From Synergistaceae bacterium (lineage in GTDB: Bacteria > Synergistota > Synergistia > Synergistales > Synergistaceae), in assembly GCA_031269245.1 (NCBI GenBank), contig JAISZL010000074.1, forward strand, positions 1 to 38,794: 38,794 nt of DNA, written 5' to 3'. Both the position numbers and the translations under genes were made by a program. Positions 16,211 through 24,866 of this stretch are shown here, in pieces; the first letter of the stretch is position 1; each line of letters opens with the position of its first letter. The notes below the pieces were generated by a model. It was not told the DNA's origin. It ran no database searches and saw nothing but the letters and a program-made list of their open reading frames with translations.

Positions 16211-16786
16211 TTACCTAGATTCCGACTCGGAAACAGCCTCAATGGCCTTCGTTATGCGGGCGAAGGGCTCCATCAGCTCCATCTCCTCAGCGGCAGCGGC
16301 GAGGATGCCCGCAAGCTGTTCCAATTTGGCCGCATTTTCATCCGCGACGAACAAACGCAACGGAGCGCTGATGTTATCCGCCTGAAACACAAAAACCCCA
16401 TGCTCGGCAGTCGGCTCGAGCTGGCCGCTCGTCTCCAGCGGCGCGCGAGTCGACTGTTCGAGGGTTATCGCCGGGAGTCTCGATATTTTCTGAATCGGCG
16501 CCATCAGCGCTTCGTCGCATACAAGCCACAGCGACGGTTTGGTCTCGATCGCATCTAGCAAGTTGCCCAGTATGATCTCCTCCCGGAGGTATATGTCGAG
16601 CGCACTGCCATAAAGTATGCGCTCTAATTTGGTTGGTCTAACCGGCTCCGTGTACCTGAAATCCGTCGGGATCCCCCTAGAATCGGTGACCAACGCCGCC
16701 CCCCTGAAATAATTCTCCCGCTCGTCCACAGTCAGATAACCCAGTAGCTGCTTACCCTTTTCAAGCAAAAGATCGACCTTCTCCAC
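16211..16786 (-). CDS. Protein of unknown function downstream of flagellar genes
   Basis: A 191-residue soluble protein not recognised as a known family. It begins VDLLLEKGKQLLGYLTVDE, has a central segment with RGIPTDFRYTEPVRPTKLERILYG, and ends in an acidic helix (AAKLEQLAGILAAAAEEMEL). The start is a GTG at 16786 with no evident ribosome binding site, 24 bases after the previous stop, so it may depend on translation from upstream. Its neighbours are the disordered 104-residue protein and a basic unknown. Codon pattern and length support a real gene. Confidence 0.68.
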   Translation of the reverse strand: MEKVDLLLEKGKQLLGYLTVDERENYFRGAALVTDSRGIPTDFRYTEPVRPTKLERILYGSALDIYLREEIILGNLLDAIETKPSLWLVCDEALMAPIQKISRLPAITLEQSTRAPLETSGQLEPTAEHGVFVFQADNISAPLRLFVADENAAKLEQLAGILAAAAEEMELMEPFARITKAIEAVSESESR

Positions 16787-16810
16787 TATAGTTTAACGTT
16801 TAAGAACTTG

Positions 16811-17125
16811 TCACGCCAGGAAGTTCAAATGACCGTCACCCGCGCCGGACGTCTCTTCCGCTTTATCCTCCGCGCCGTCGCCGCGAGGGTTATCGCGCTT
16901 CCTCCCGCGCCTGTCCTCCCTGCCGCGGTCGTCCTTTCGCTCCCTGACCTTCACTTCCCCCTCGGGCTTCTCCGCCTTCTGCACAGTCCGTGCCTCCTGC
17001 AGCGTTTTTTTATTTATCTCATCCTGCTGCATGGCCTGAAACTGATGCGCGTTCGGATCCTTGATTTGGCTGGCCTTCTGATCTACATTGTACACCGACA
17101 AGTTCGACTCTATCGGACGAAGCAT
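16811..17125 (-). CDS. Small, highly charged, probably disordered protein
   Basis: A 104-residue protein. The N-terminal half is polar and glutamine-rich (ending in QEARTVQKAEKPEG). The second half is nearly all charged residues (KVRERKDDRGREDRRGRKRD), then an acidic stretch and a hydrophobic end, HLNFLA. No known domain is visible. AAGGGGG lies before the ATG, a good ribosome site. It follows fapA by 34 bases in the flagellar locus, so a flagellar accessory or chaperone-like role is possible but only a guess. The short hydrophobic C-terminus after a disordered tract could be a docking peptide. Confidence 0.7.
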   Translation of the reverse strand: MLRPIESNLSVYNVDQKASQIKDPNAHQFQAMQQDEINKKTLQEARTVQKAEKPEGEVKVRERKDDRGREDRRGRKRDNPRGDGAEDKAEETSGAGDGHLNFLA

Positions 17126-17159
17126 GGAAAGACCCCCTTACGATAGATATATCGACGCG

Positions 17160-18743
17160 TCAGTCAAACGACTTTATCTTGATCTCTCCATCGTCGTAGA
17201 CAAACCTGACGAATCTCAGCGGCTCCCTCACGATGTATCTCAACCCTCTGATGGTTACGGTAACTCCGGGGTGGCAGACGTTCTTCACTCGAACGCACCC
17301 ATCCATCTTGTTCTTCTCCAGATTGTCCTCCAATTCGATGAGGCGCTTTTTCGTCGCCTCGTGCTGCGCCTTGACCTGGAATTTCACCTTGGTTATCTTT
17401 GCCAGCATCTCCTGCTTTTCGCCGGACAGCTGCCCATTCCGCTGAAGCCCCTTGAGGTACGAGACGTTCGCCTCGATCTTCTCGAGCTGCTCCTCCAACT
17501 GCCTTATATTTTCCTGGGCGCGCTTCCGCTCCTCCGCCAACTCCGGGAGCTCGCCGACCACCACGTCGGTCCTGGTGCCCATCTCGCTGCCTAAGACCTC
17601 ACACAGGACCTCGCTGCCCGCCTGTATGCTGCCGCCGACAATCTGTCCCTTTTTGGAGCCCATGGCCGCTATCTCGCCGCGCGCACCGACGTCGCTGTGC
17701 AAAATGGCCTCCGCCACCGCTATGCTGCCGTCGGACCTCACGCAGGCCTGGTCGATGTAGCCCACGTTTATATCCCCTTTCGCGTAGAGCTTGGCCTTGC
17801 CTGTGCCCCGCACCCCTACCTTTATGGTGATGCTCTCGCTCGACGATAGGGTCGCCCCCTCGACCACGCCGTCTATCAGCATATTGCTCCCGGAGACGAC
17901 CTCGAACCCCTCCCTCACATTGCCATGCACCGTCACCGGACCGATAAAATTTATGTTCCCGACGCCGTAGTCGACGTCGCCCTTTACCTCAAAGACAGGG
18001 TTCACCGACATATTTCCGCCCTTTATTATCACGTTGCCGTCGTACTCGGCGTATAAATGAAGTTTGTCTTCAGATAAATAAGTGCCCTTGCCCGACGGGA
18101 AGCTCTTGTCCTTCCCGCTGTAGGCCGCTATCTTTTTGCCGGCGAGGCTCATGCCGTCCTGCCCAGGTATCGCGGGGAGCTTTTCCGCTATCTCCTGTCC
18201 CTGTATGACGTTGATGACGGTCCCCAGCTCCTTCATGTCCACCTTGTCCCCTATTGCGCGGGGCTTTAGGACGTTCAGGTCTATCTTGTAGTCTATTCTG
18301 GCGTCCTTTCCGTTCGCCGGAGCGTTGCCTTTGGCAGTCACGACCCACTGCTTGAAAACTTCGTTGTCGAGCATGTCCGCTATTGCCTTTTCGTCATGCC
18401 CGTATGTCACGCCGCGCGAGTTCATGAAGCCCTTGACATTGGCTACGGTGGGCATAGCCGCCCCTCCTGACGGAGGTATCATCCACATCTCGCATGTGAG
18501 CCCATCCTCCGAGACCTTCAGCCTGAAATCAGCCTCCCTGGCCTCCTCCTTGACCTTGGAGGCGATTTGAACCGGAGAACCGATCTTGTCGTCAAGCGCC
18601 TTTTTTATGACGCCGCCGTCATAATCCGAGACGCCGCGCTCCTTAAGCGCCGATATGACATCCCCCGTTGACGCCGTGCTACCAGGGGGCACGGTCAAAA
18701 AAAGACCCTCCTCGGTTAAATCGATATCGAAACTGTTGTTCAT
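17160..18743 (-). CDS. fapA: FapA family protein (DUF342), flagellar assembly protein A
   Basis: A 527-residue cytoplasmic protein. After an N-terminal region (1-170) comes the DUF342/FapA core with repeated short strands (PVTVHGNVREGFEVVSGSN, VVEGATLSSSESITI, GSIAVAEAILHSDVGARGEI), a polymer-like beta-helix. A coiled coil follows at about 400-470 (RAQENIRQLEEQLEKIEANV). FapA proteins occur in flagellar operons of many bacteria and have been linked to flagellar assembly or placement; the mechanism is uncertain. The ATG at 18743 has AAGGGGC upstream. It lies 30 bases after fliA in the same transcript. Confidence 0.88.
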   Translation of the reverse strand: MNNSFDIDLTEEGLFLTVPPGSTASTGDVISALKERGVSDYDGGVIKKALDDKIGSPVQIASKVKEEAREADFRLKVSEDGLTCEMWMIPPSGGAAMPTVANVKGFMNSRGVTYGHDEKAIADMLDNEVFKQWVVTAKGNAPANGKDARIDYKIDLNVLKPRAIGDKVDMKELGTVINVIQGQEIAEKLPAIPGQDGMSLAGKKIAAYSGKDKSFPSGKGTYLSEDKLHLYAEYDGNVIIKGGNMSVNPVFEVKGDVDYGVGNINFIGPVTVHGNVREGFEVVSGSNMLIDGVVEGATLSSSESITIKVGVRGTGKAKLYAKGDINVGYIDQACVRSDGSIAVAEAILHSDVGARGEIAAMGSKKGQIVGGSIQAGSEVLCEVLGSEMGTRTDVVVGELPELAEERKRAQENIRQLEEQLEKIEANVSYLKGLQRNGQLSGEKQEMLAKITKVKFQVKAQHEATKKRLIELEDNLEKNKMDGCVRVKNVCHPGVTVTIRGLRYIVREPLRFVRFVYDDGEIKIKSFD

Positions 18744-18773
18744 TCACATCAGCCCCTTATCGCCAAACTGTAT

Positions 18774-19520
18774 TCAAACACCCGACGTCGCTTTCAGTTC
18801 AGCCCTCAGAAGGGAAAGAGCCCTTCCGTGCAACTGGGAAACCCTTGATTCCGTCACACCCAGCACAAGCCCTATCTCTTTAAGCGTCAATCCCTCGTAA
18901 TAATAGAGCGACAGCAACGTGCGCTCGCGCTCCGGCAGTTTTTTAAGCGCGCTCACGACCTGCTCGGCCTCCTCGTTCCGCTCCATCAGGTCAAGCGCGC
19001 TGGGATTGTCGTCCTCTATCGTATCCTCCCTCTGCATGTCTCCGTCGTCCAGCGCCAGAACATCGTCAAGGGATACCACATATGAGCGGCTTGCGATCTC
19101 CAACAGGTCCTTATAGGCCTTCTCATCCATCCCCATAGCGGTCATGAGCGACTCGTCGTCCATACTGCCGCGAGTCTTCGCCGCATTCTCCAGAGCCCGC
19201 TCGAACTTCTGCAGCTTTTCCCTGCCGCTGCGTGATATCCAATCGAACCTCCGAAGTTCGTCCAAAATCGCGCCCCTTATGCGGGGCACTGCGAACGTCT
19301 GAAAGCAAAACCCCCTGCCTGGTTCAAAACGGTCGACCGCGTCCAGAAGGCCAAGAACCCCAAAACTTAAAATATCCTCAAAATCAAGCCCTGTGGGAAA
19401 TTTCACGGACATCCTCGACGCTACGTAACGAACCAACGGCAGAAACCGCTTGACTATCTCGTCCTTCAGGCGCGGCTCGGGAGAACTTATGTACGCTTCC
19501 CATAATTTTTCGTTGTCCAA
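18774..19520 (-). CDS. fliA: Flagellar RNA polymerase sigma factor (FliA/sigma-28)
   Basis: A 248-residue sigma-70 family factor of the FliA/WhiG group that directs late flagellar and chemotaxis transcription. Region 2 is clear: DEIVKRFLPLVRYVASRMSV, GLDFEDILSFGVLGLLDAVDRF and FQTFAVPRIRGAILDELRRFDWISRS. Region 4 is at the end: LPERERTLLSLYYYEGLTLKEIGLVLGVTESRVSQLH in outline. The frame starts at TTG 19520, which lies very close after GAGAGGAG; no better start exists nearby. No FlgM anti-sigma gene is in the window. Neighbours are cheD upstream (177-base gap) and fapA downstream. Confidence 0.93.
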   Translation of the reverse strand: MDNEKLWEAYISSPEPRLKDEIVKRFLPLVRYVASRMSVKFPTGLDFEDILSFGVLGLLDAVDRFEPGRGFCFQTFAVPRIRGAILDELRRFDWISRSGREKLQKFERALENAAKTRGSMDDESLMTAMGMDEKAYKDLLEIASRSYVVSLDDVLALDDGDMQREDTIEDDNPSALDLMERNEEAEQVVSALKKLPERERTLLSLYYYEGLTLKEIGLVLGVTESRVSQLHGRALSLLRAELKATSGV

Positions 19521-19697
19521 TCTCCTCTCACCAACCCCTAAGCCCGCGACCGATATGCGATAATTTAACTATCTACGCCCGAAGCCAAAAGAACCCCAAA
19601 ACAACCCTCCGCCCTCTTAGCTTCGAAACTATCTAAAAAGACTCGAAATCAAAACAACGCAAATCACGCCTCAGCGGCACGGCAGACCCTCATACCG

Positions 19698-20186
19698 CTA
19701 GAGCTCTTTAGTGCCGGAGCCGAGGGTCTTCACAATAAACTTCATCGTCTCAGTGCTGAATTCGACGCTGCGTCCCTTGCTGCCCCCGACGTCCGACGCC
19801 ACGATGCGAATGCCCTCCGCGGCAAGCATTTTAGTGGTGGCCTCCACATTTCGGGTGCCAACCGCGAATATCGCGCTGTCCTTCCCTGGCATCGAGAACA
19901 TTTGGGCGCCGCCAGCCATCTTGGCGCGCAGTTGTGACCTGTTGGCGCCGAGCCTGGCGAGCTCCTCCAAAAGAAGCGGCACCGCGGTATCCGCGAATTT
20001 GCCGGGCTTCGGGATGTTTTTGACCTCGCGGCTGTCAGGCAACATTATATGAACCATACCGGTGGTCTTCGACATTTGATCGTATATCACAAGTCCGATG
20101 CAGGACCCCAGCCCAAGGGTTATAAGCGTGGCGGGATGCTTGGAGACCACCAGATCCGCCATTCCGACGTGAATTGGCTGTGCCAT
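19698..20186 (-). CDS. cheD: Chemoreceptor glutamine deamidase CheD
   Basis: A 162-residue enzyme that deamidates glutamines on chemoreceptors and, in species with CheC, binds CheC to raise its phosphatase activity. The active-site cysteine is in LGLGSCIGL (C29) and the histidine is in GMVHIMLPDS (H46); KMAGGAQMF and the terminal DVGGSKGRSVEF segment are also typical. Its start lies three bases after the cheC stop, with a G-rich ribosome site inside the end of cheC. The arrangement cheA-cheC-cheD resembles that of Bacillus and Thermotoga relatives. Confidence 0.95.
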   Translation of the reverse strand: MAQPIHVGMADLVVSKHPATLITLGLGSCIGLVIYDQMSKTTGMVHIMLPDSREVKNIPKPGKFADTAVPLLLEELARLGANRSQLRAKMAGGAQMFSMPGKDSAIFAVGTRNVEATTKMLAAEGIRIVASDVGGSKGRSVEFSTETMKFIVKTLGSGTKEL

Positions 20187-20189
20187 AGT

Positions 20190-20816
20190 TCAGAGCACCC
20201 CCAGTTTGGAGAGCAGTGCCTCCAGTGCTCCGGGGTCCGGTATCATTATCACGGTACCCCCAAGCTCGCTGTCCAAATCCTTGACGTGCAGGCTCGTTTT
20301 TACCAACATCGCGGAGTCGCCTATGACGCCGAACATCGACGCCACGAGATCCATTATCGACCCCAGCATGTCCCTGGCAACAGCCGGCGTCGTGGTCGGC
20401 AGAACCCACCCCGTTATCTGGGAGAGCGCGTTGAGAAACGCCCCGAGTATGATATTCCCCTGCTCGGACAGGGCGCTGTCCCTTATCTGCAGCTGAGACT
20501 CCTCGTCCATCCCGGAAATATCCATCGGTATTATCAGATCAGCGAGAAGGTTCGCTTTTTCCTCCTCTATCATGAAGATGAGGCTGCACGAAAACTCCTC
20601 CTCGGTTCTGACCAGCACCGCGCAGACCGGCATCTCGGGGGCGCCGTAGTGAGCCGCGACCTCGTAAATGGGGACCAGCTCGGCCACCGGCACATCCATA
20701 TCGACTGTTCTCCCGAGAAGCCGCGAAAGCGCGGTGGCCGCGTTTCCCGTGCCGATATTTCCAACCTCTCGGATGGCGTCCATGTGGAAATTCGTGTAAT
20801 CAGAAGTATGATCCAT
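20190..20816 (-). CDS. cheC: CheY-P phosphatase CheC
   Basis: A 208-residue protein of the CheC/CheX/FliY group. Both phosphatase half-sites are intact: REVGNIGTGNAATALS with E17 and N20, and SALSEQGNIILGAFLNALS with E118 and N121. It should therefore dephosphorylate CheY-P, helped by CheD, which is encoded immediately downstream. Length fits the family. It follows cheA by 28 bases. Its intact sites contrast with those of FliY in the same locus. Confidence 0.95.
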   Translation of the reverse strand: MDHTSDYTNFHMDAIREVGNIGTGNAATALSRLLGRTVDMDVPVAELVPIYEVAAHYGAPEMPVCAVLVRTEEEFSCSLIFMIEEEKANLLADLIIPMDISGMDEESQLQIRDSALSEQGNIILGAFLNALSQITGWVLPTTTPAVARDMLGSIMDLVASMFGVIGDSAMLVKTSLHVKDLDSELGGTVIMIPDPGALEALLSKLGVL

Positions 20817-20844
20817 TGCTTTACAACGGCCTTTCCTGAGGCTT

Positions 20845-22953
20845 TTAAAGAGATGCGGCGTCCAGAATCAACGCGACGTTTCCATCCCCAAGTATCGTTG
20901 CCCCGGCGATGCCCTTCACCTTGAGCAAAAGTTTGCCTAGCGGCTTGATGACTATTTCCTGCTGCCCCACGAATGAATCGACCATAAAACCGACTCGCGA
21001 TCGATCCCTGCCGACCCTTACGACCACGACCGCGTTTTCCTCGTTGTCCGGCCTCTCTCCGGGCGTGCCGATTATAGCTGACAGGTCGGAGAGCGGCAGT
21101 ATCTCGCCGCGAACCGTGGTGACGGGGGTGCCGTGAACATATTTTATATCCTTTTTCTGCACCAGCAGCGTCTCCTCCACATTTTCCAGCGATATGGCGT
21201 AAGTCTCCTCCCCCACCTTTATCAAAAGGGCCAGCACGATCGCCAGCGTTAGAGGCAAGCGTATGACCACCCTGGTGCCGGATCCGAATTTGGAGTAAAT
21301 CATGAACTGCCCGCCGAGGGACTCCACCTTGCTCTTGACGGCGTCGGTGCCAACACCTCGGCCTGAAAGGTCCGTGACCTCGTCAGCGGTGCTGAAGCCC
21401 GGCAACATCACGATTTGAGCCGCCTCCGAGTCAGTCATGGCCGCAGCCTGCTCCTGCGTCAGCATCCCCCGCTCGATGGCCTTCTTCTTGACCCTTTCGG
21501 GATCTATTCCCGCTCCGTCGTCCCGAACCTCTATTATAACGCCATTGCCCTCTTGATAAGCCGCGACTGTGATGGTTCCCAGACGAGGCTTGCCGTGGGC
21601 TTCTCTCACGTCGGGCTCCTCTATCCCGTGGTCCAGGGAGTTGCGGAGCAGGTGGACCATGGGGTCGCCGATTTCGTCTATGACAGTGCGGTCCAGTTCG
21701 GTCTCCGCGCCCTCGACCTGAAGCTGTATGTCCTTCCCCATCTGCCGCGAAAGATCGCGCACAAGGCGGGGCAGCCGGTCGAACACCATGGACACCGGAA
21801 CCATCCTCAGTTTGGTCACCAGCTCCTGAATATCGCCCGAGATGCGCCCCAGCTGCGAGAGAGGCTCCTCAAACGCCTTGAGCCTGGACTCCTGCACGAG
21901 CCTCTCTATCCGAGCCCGCCCTATGACAAGCTCTCCGACCAGGTTCATGAGTTTGTCCAGGCGCCCTATGTCGACCCTAACCGTCCTGTTGCCGGCCTTT
22001 GCAGCGGGCTTCACGTGGGCGCCGGCGTCAGCCGCTTTGCGCTGCGCCTCGGTCTGAGACACCGAGGCGCGTTCCGGCTCCTCATTGGCAAGGGCTGCGG
22101 CCTTCGGCTCCTCGGGTTTTTGTTTCTCATGCGCGGCCTTGGCCTCCTCCAACCGCTTGAAGTCGAGTTCGCTGCCCTTCACGTCCGCCACCTCGCCGAT
22201 GCGAGAGACCTGCGCCGCAATGCTCTCCATGGGCTCCCTCGATGCGACGTAAACCGTGAAATTCCGCTCGAACGCCTCCTTCTCGAGGTCCTCGACGCTG
22301 GGCTCTGTCTTGATGATCTCCCCGAGATCCCCTATGAGAGTCACGACCATGTAAGCTCGCGCCGCCCGCAACATGCAACTCTCGTCTAAGGTCACCTTGA
22401 TCTCGTACACGTGCATCCCGGCGTTCTCAGCGGACGCGATCCAATCCAAATCCTGATCCGACAACCCCCCCGCGTCCGGTCCCAGCTCGTCTCCGCGCGC
22501 CGTATTTTTTTCATCGGCTATCCGCGCGCCGGAGACCGCCTTCGCGGCAGCGCCCCTCGGATGATCCCTGCGCGCGTGCAACACGTTGATGAGCGGCTCG
22601 GACTCTATGTCCTGATCGCTCCGGCCGCCCCTTATGTTGTCCACCATGGACGTCAGTGTGTCGAGGCACTTGAAGAGTATGTCGACGTCGTTGGAGTCCA
22701 GCACCATGCTGCCGGAGCGGACGAGTCCCAAAAGATCCTCCATTGAGTGAGTGAGCGCGGCCATGGAGCTGAAGCCCATCGTGGCCGACATGCCTTTGAA
22801 CGTGTGCGCGACGCGAAAAATCTCGTTGATTATATCCATATCGCTTTGATTTTGTTCCGCTGAGAGAAGAAGCTCGTTCAAGTGTTCAAGGTTATCCCCA
22901 GCCTCGTCGAGAAAAGCTCCAAGATATTGGTTCATATCCGCGTTGTTTGACAT
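20845..22953 (-). CDS. cheA: Chemotaxis sensor histidine kinase CheA
   Basis: About 702 residues. The N-terminal HPt domain carries the phosphorylated histidine in FRVAHTFKGMSATMGF (H50). A CheY/CheB-binding P2-like region follows, then an acidic linker, then the dimer domain (VDIGRLDKLMNLVGELVIGRARIERL in part). The kinase domain has the N box HLLRNSLDHGIEEPD, G1 VRDDGAGIDPERV and G2 SGRGVGTDAVKSKVE. The CheW-like domain is at the end. The frame is open to 22998, but ATG 22953 has GGAGG seven bases upstream and matches the usual start. It lies 146 bases after cheB and before cheC. CheW and receptors are not in the window. Confidence 0.97.
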   Translation of the reverse strand: MSNNADMNQYLGAFLDEAGDNLEHLNELLLSAEQNQSDMDIINEIFRVAHTFKGMSATMGFSSMAALTHSMEDLLGLVRSGSMVLDSNDVDILFKCLDTLTSMVDNIRGGRSDQDIESEPLINVLHARRDHPRGAAAKAVSGARIADEKNTARGDELGPDAGGLSDQDLDWIASAENAGMHVYEIKVTLDESCMLRAARAYMVVTLIGDLGEIIKTEPSVEDLEKEAFERNFTVYVASREPMESIAAQVSRIGEVADVKGSELDFKRLEEAKAAHEKQKPEEPKAAALANEEPERASVSQTEAQRKAADAGAHVKPAAKAGNRTVRVDIGRLDKLMNLVGELVIGRARIERLVQESRLKAFEEPLSQLGRISGDIQELVTKLRMVPVSMVFDRLPRLVRDLSRQMGKDIQLQVEGAETELDRTVIDEIGDPMVHLLRNSLDHGIEEPDVREAHGKPRLGTITVAAYQEGNGVIIEVRDDGAGIDPERVKKKAIERGMLTQEQAAAMTDSEAAQIVMLPGFSTADEVTDLSGRGVGTDAVKSKVESLGGQFMIYSKFGSGTRVVIRLPLTLAIVLALLIKVGEETYAISLENVEETLLVQKKDIKYVHGTPVTTVRGEILPLSDLSAIIGTPGERPDNEENAVVVVRVGRDRSRVGFMVDSFVGQQEIVIKPLGKLLLKVKGIAGATILGDGNVALILDAASL

Positions 22954-23099
22954 TTTCCTGCCTCCATGTCCTGATATAAAATCTCTTGCGAACCGCAAAG
23001 AGGATAGTCAAGTTAGAGAGCGGCATTTCATCAATTGAGGGCGCGGCGGCGATGCCCTGTCTCCATCCATCGGCCATTCAACCGCGGTCCAACCCCTCC

Positions 23100-24173
23100 T
23101 CAACCCTGTTTCGCGACTCTCTCGAGGCCCGCCGCTATCGAGTACAGGGGCAGCACCTCGTCAGCCAGCCCGGCGCCTGTCACAGCGCCGGGCATCCCAT
23201 AAATGACGCAGGTCTCCCTCGACTCGGCTATCACGTAGGCACCCTTCTCCCGGAGCAGCCTCGAACCGTCGAGCCCGTCCTTTCCCATCCCGGTCAGCAC
23301 CAGGACCAGGACGTTTCCTCCGACCGCTTCCGCGGCGCTCGCGAACAAAACGTCCGCAGACGGCTTGACTGAACGGACCGGAGGGGTGTCGGTCAGGCGG
23401 CAGACGAGGCCGGCCGCTCTCTTTTCAACGACAAGGTGATACCCTCCCGGCGCGATTAATACAGCGCCCTTCCTGACGGGCATCTCGTCGCAAGCCTCCA
23501 TAACGCTCAATTGACTGCGCTCGTTCAGGCGATGCGCGAACGACGACGTGAAACCCGGAGGCATGTGCTGAACGATCAAAATGGGCAGAGGGAACTCCCT
23601 TGGCAGTCCTGGGATTATCTCCTGCAACGCCATCGGCCCTCCGGTCGACGCGGCGATCACCAGTAGCTCCATCTTGCGCGCCGCACCCTCCCTGCGAGCT
23701 TGCGGCGCCGGAGGAGGGGTGTTCCTCACATCGGCGCTGAACCGCGGCGCATTGCCTCGCAACGAGGCCCTGCTAGCCGCTATTACCTTGCGCCTCAGCT
23801 CGCTGCCGACTTTGTCCATGTCCAGGGATATAGTCCCCGAGGGCTTCGTCACGAAGTCGACCGCACCGCTGTCCAGGGCTTGCATCGTCTCGTTCGCACC
23901 CTGCCTGGTCAGGCTGCTGACCATGACGACAGGTATGGGCTTCGTCGCCATTATGTCCTTCAGCACCTCGAGCCCGCTCTTTCCGGGCATCTCGACGTCG
24001 AGGGTCACGACGTCCGGAGACATGCTGTCAAGAGCATCCATTGCCTCACGACCGTTCCTGGCCCTGCCCACCACGTCGATGGACGGATCCGAGCTCAGGA
24101 TGTCTCCTATAACCTTACGCATAAATGCGGAATCATCAACTATCAGAACACGTATTTTTTTCGCGGTGATCAT
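23100..24173 (-). CDS. cheB: Protein-glutamate methylesterase/response regulator CheB
   Basis: About 357 residues. The receiver domain (1-120) has D13/D14 acidic pocket residues and phosphoacceptor D59 in VVTLDVEMPG, with K110 in FVTKP. After a proline-rich linker the methylesterase domain (about 168-355) has the catalytic serine in AASTGGP (S176), histidine in VQHMPPGFT (H203) and aspartate in TGMGKDGLDG. It removes receptor methyl groups in chemotaxis adaptation. The ATG at 24173 overlaps the stop of the PilZ gene in ATGA, which decides the start. CheR, its usual partner, is not in the window. Confidence 0.96.
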   Translation of the reverse strand: MITAKKIRVLIVDDSAFMRKVIGDILSSDPSIDVVGRARNGREAMDALDSMSPDVVTLDVEMPGKSGLEVLKDIMATKPIPVVMVSSLTRQGANETMQALDSGAVDFVTKPSGTISLDMDKVGSELRRKVIAASRASLRGNAPRFSADVRNTPPPAPQARREGAARKMELLVIAASTGGPMALQEIIPGLPREFPLPILIVQHMPPGFTSSFAHRLNERSQLSVMEACDEMPVRKGAVLIAPGGYHLVVEKRAAGLVCRLTDTPPVRSVKPSADVLFASAAEAVGGNVLVLVLTGMGKDGLDGSRLLREKGAYVIAESRETCVIYGMPGAVTGAGLADEVLPLYSIAAGLERVAKQG

Positions 24174-24865
24174 GATTCTTCCCGCCAAATCATTTCCTGC
24201 TGCCTGATGTACTCGAAGAGCTTCTTCTCCATGGTCGAGGAGAGTGAATCGAAGACCACTCCGACCTCCCAGCATCGATCCGAATGCACGATGCGAGACG
24301 CCGTGCCAGGATGGAGATACTCCCGCTCGGCTAAGATGAAGCGCATGAGTACCCGGTCACCCGACTCGAAAACGATGTCCGGCGCATCCTCGTCCAATAC
24401 CCTGAAACGATTACCGCCCAGGCTTATGTCAATGGCATTGGCCGGCATCCAATCCGCCAACATCGGGTTCCTCGACTCGTAATCCAGGTGGTATACGAAG
24501 ATCGGCCAAAGACACGGCACTCGCAGGAATTGCCTGCGCTGCACCCGCTTGGGATAACCCTGGTTGTTCGCCCACATGATCGGCAAGCCCGACTGAGTCT
24601 CGGACCTGCGCACCACCATTTCGAACATGAAGAGAGCACTGCCGTCCTCCATCGTGAACGTGAAGTCCATATCCCTGTAAACTGGAAGAAGGACACCCTT
24701 CATGAGAGGGTGGGCGAATCCCACCATCTCGCCGCGCATGTCCTCCACGCGAGACAAGTAACGCCCCTTGTAGATGCCAGCGTTTATGATGATTTCGCCA
24801 TTAACTCCAGGCTTTAATTTAAAAGTGTAATCCAGTACCGGAGCATCTTTAGAATTCCTCGCCAC
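24170..24865 (-). CDS. YcgR-like flagellar brake protein with PilZ domain
   Basis: A 231-residue protein. An N-terminal YcgR-type domain (about 10-100) is followed by a PilZ domain with the c-di-GMP-binding RxxxR motif in QRRQFLRVP (R111, R115) and D-x-S-x-x-G in AIDISLGGNRF (D146, S148, G151). Proteins of this build bind c-di-GMP and slow the flagellar motor. It lies one base after flhG and its stop overlaps the cheB start, so it is embedded in the operon. Both binding motifs are complete, so c-di-GMP control of motility is likely. Confidence 0.9.
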   Translation of the reverse strand: MARNSKDAPVLDYTFKLKPGVNGEIIINAGIYKGRYLSRVEDMRGEMVGFAHPLMKGVLLPVYRDMDFTFTMEDGSALFMFEMVVRRSETQSGLPIMWANNQGYPKRVQRRQFLRVPCLWPIFVYHLDYESRNPMLADWMPANAIDISLGGNRFRVLDEDAPDIVFESGDRVLMRFILAEREYLHPGTASRIVHSDRCWEVGVVFDSLSSTMEKKLFEYIRQQEMIWREES

Positions 24866-24866
24866 T

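Noticed and set aside
19521-19697. Promoter or RNA gene in the cheD-fliA gap
   Set aside because: The 177 bases contain no convincing -10/-35 pair, sigma-28 box, hairpin or tRNA-like fold by eye.
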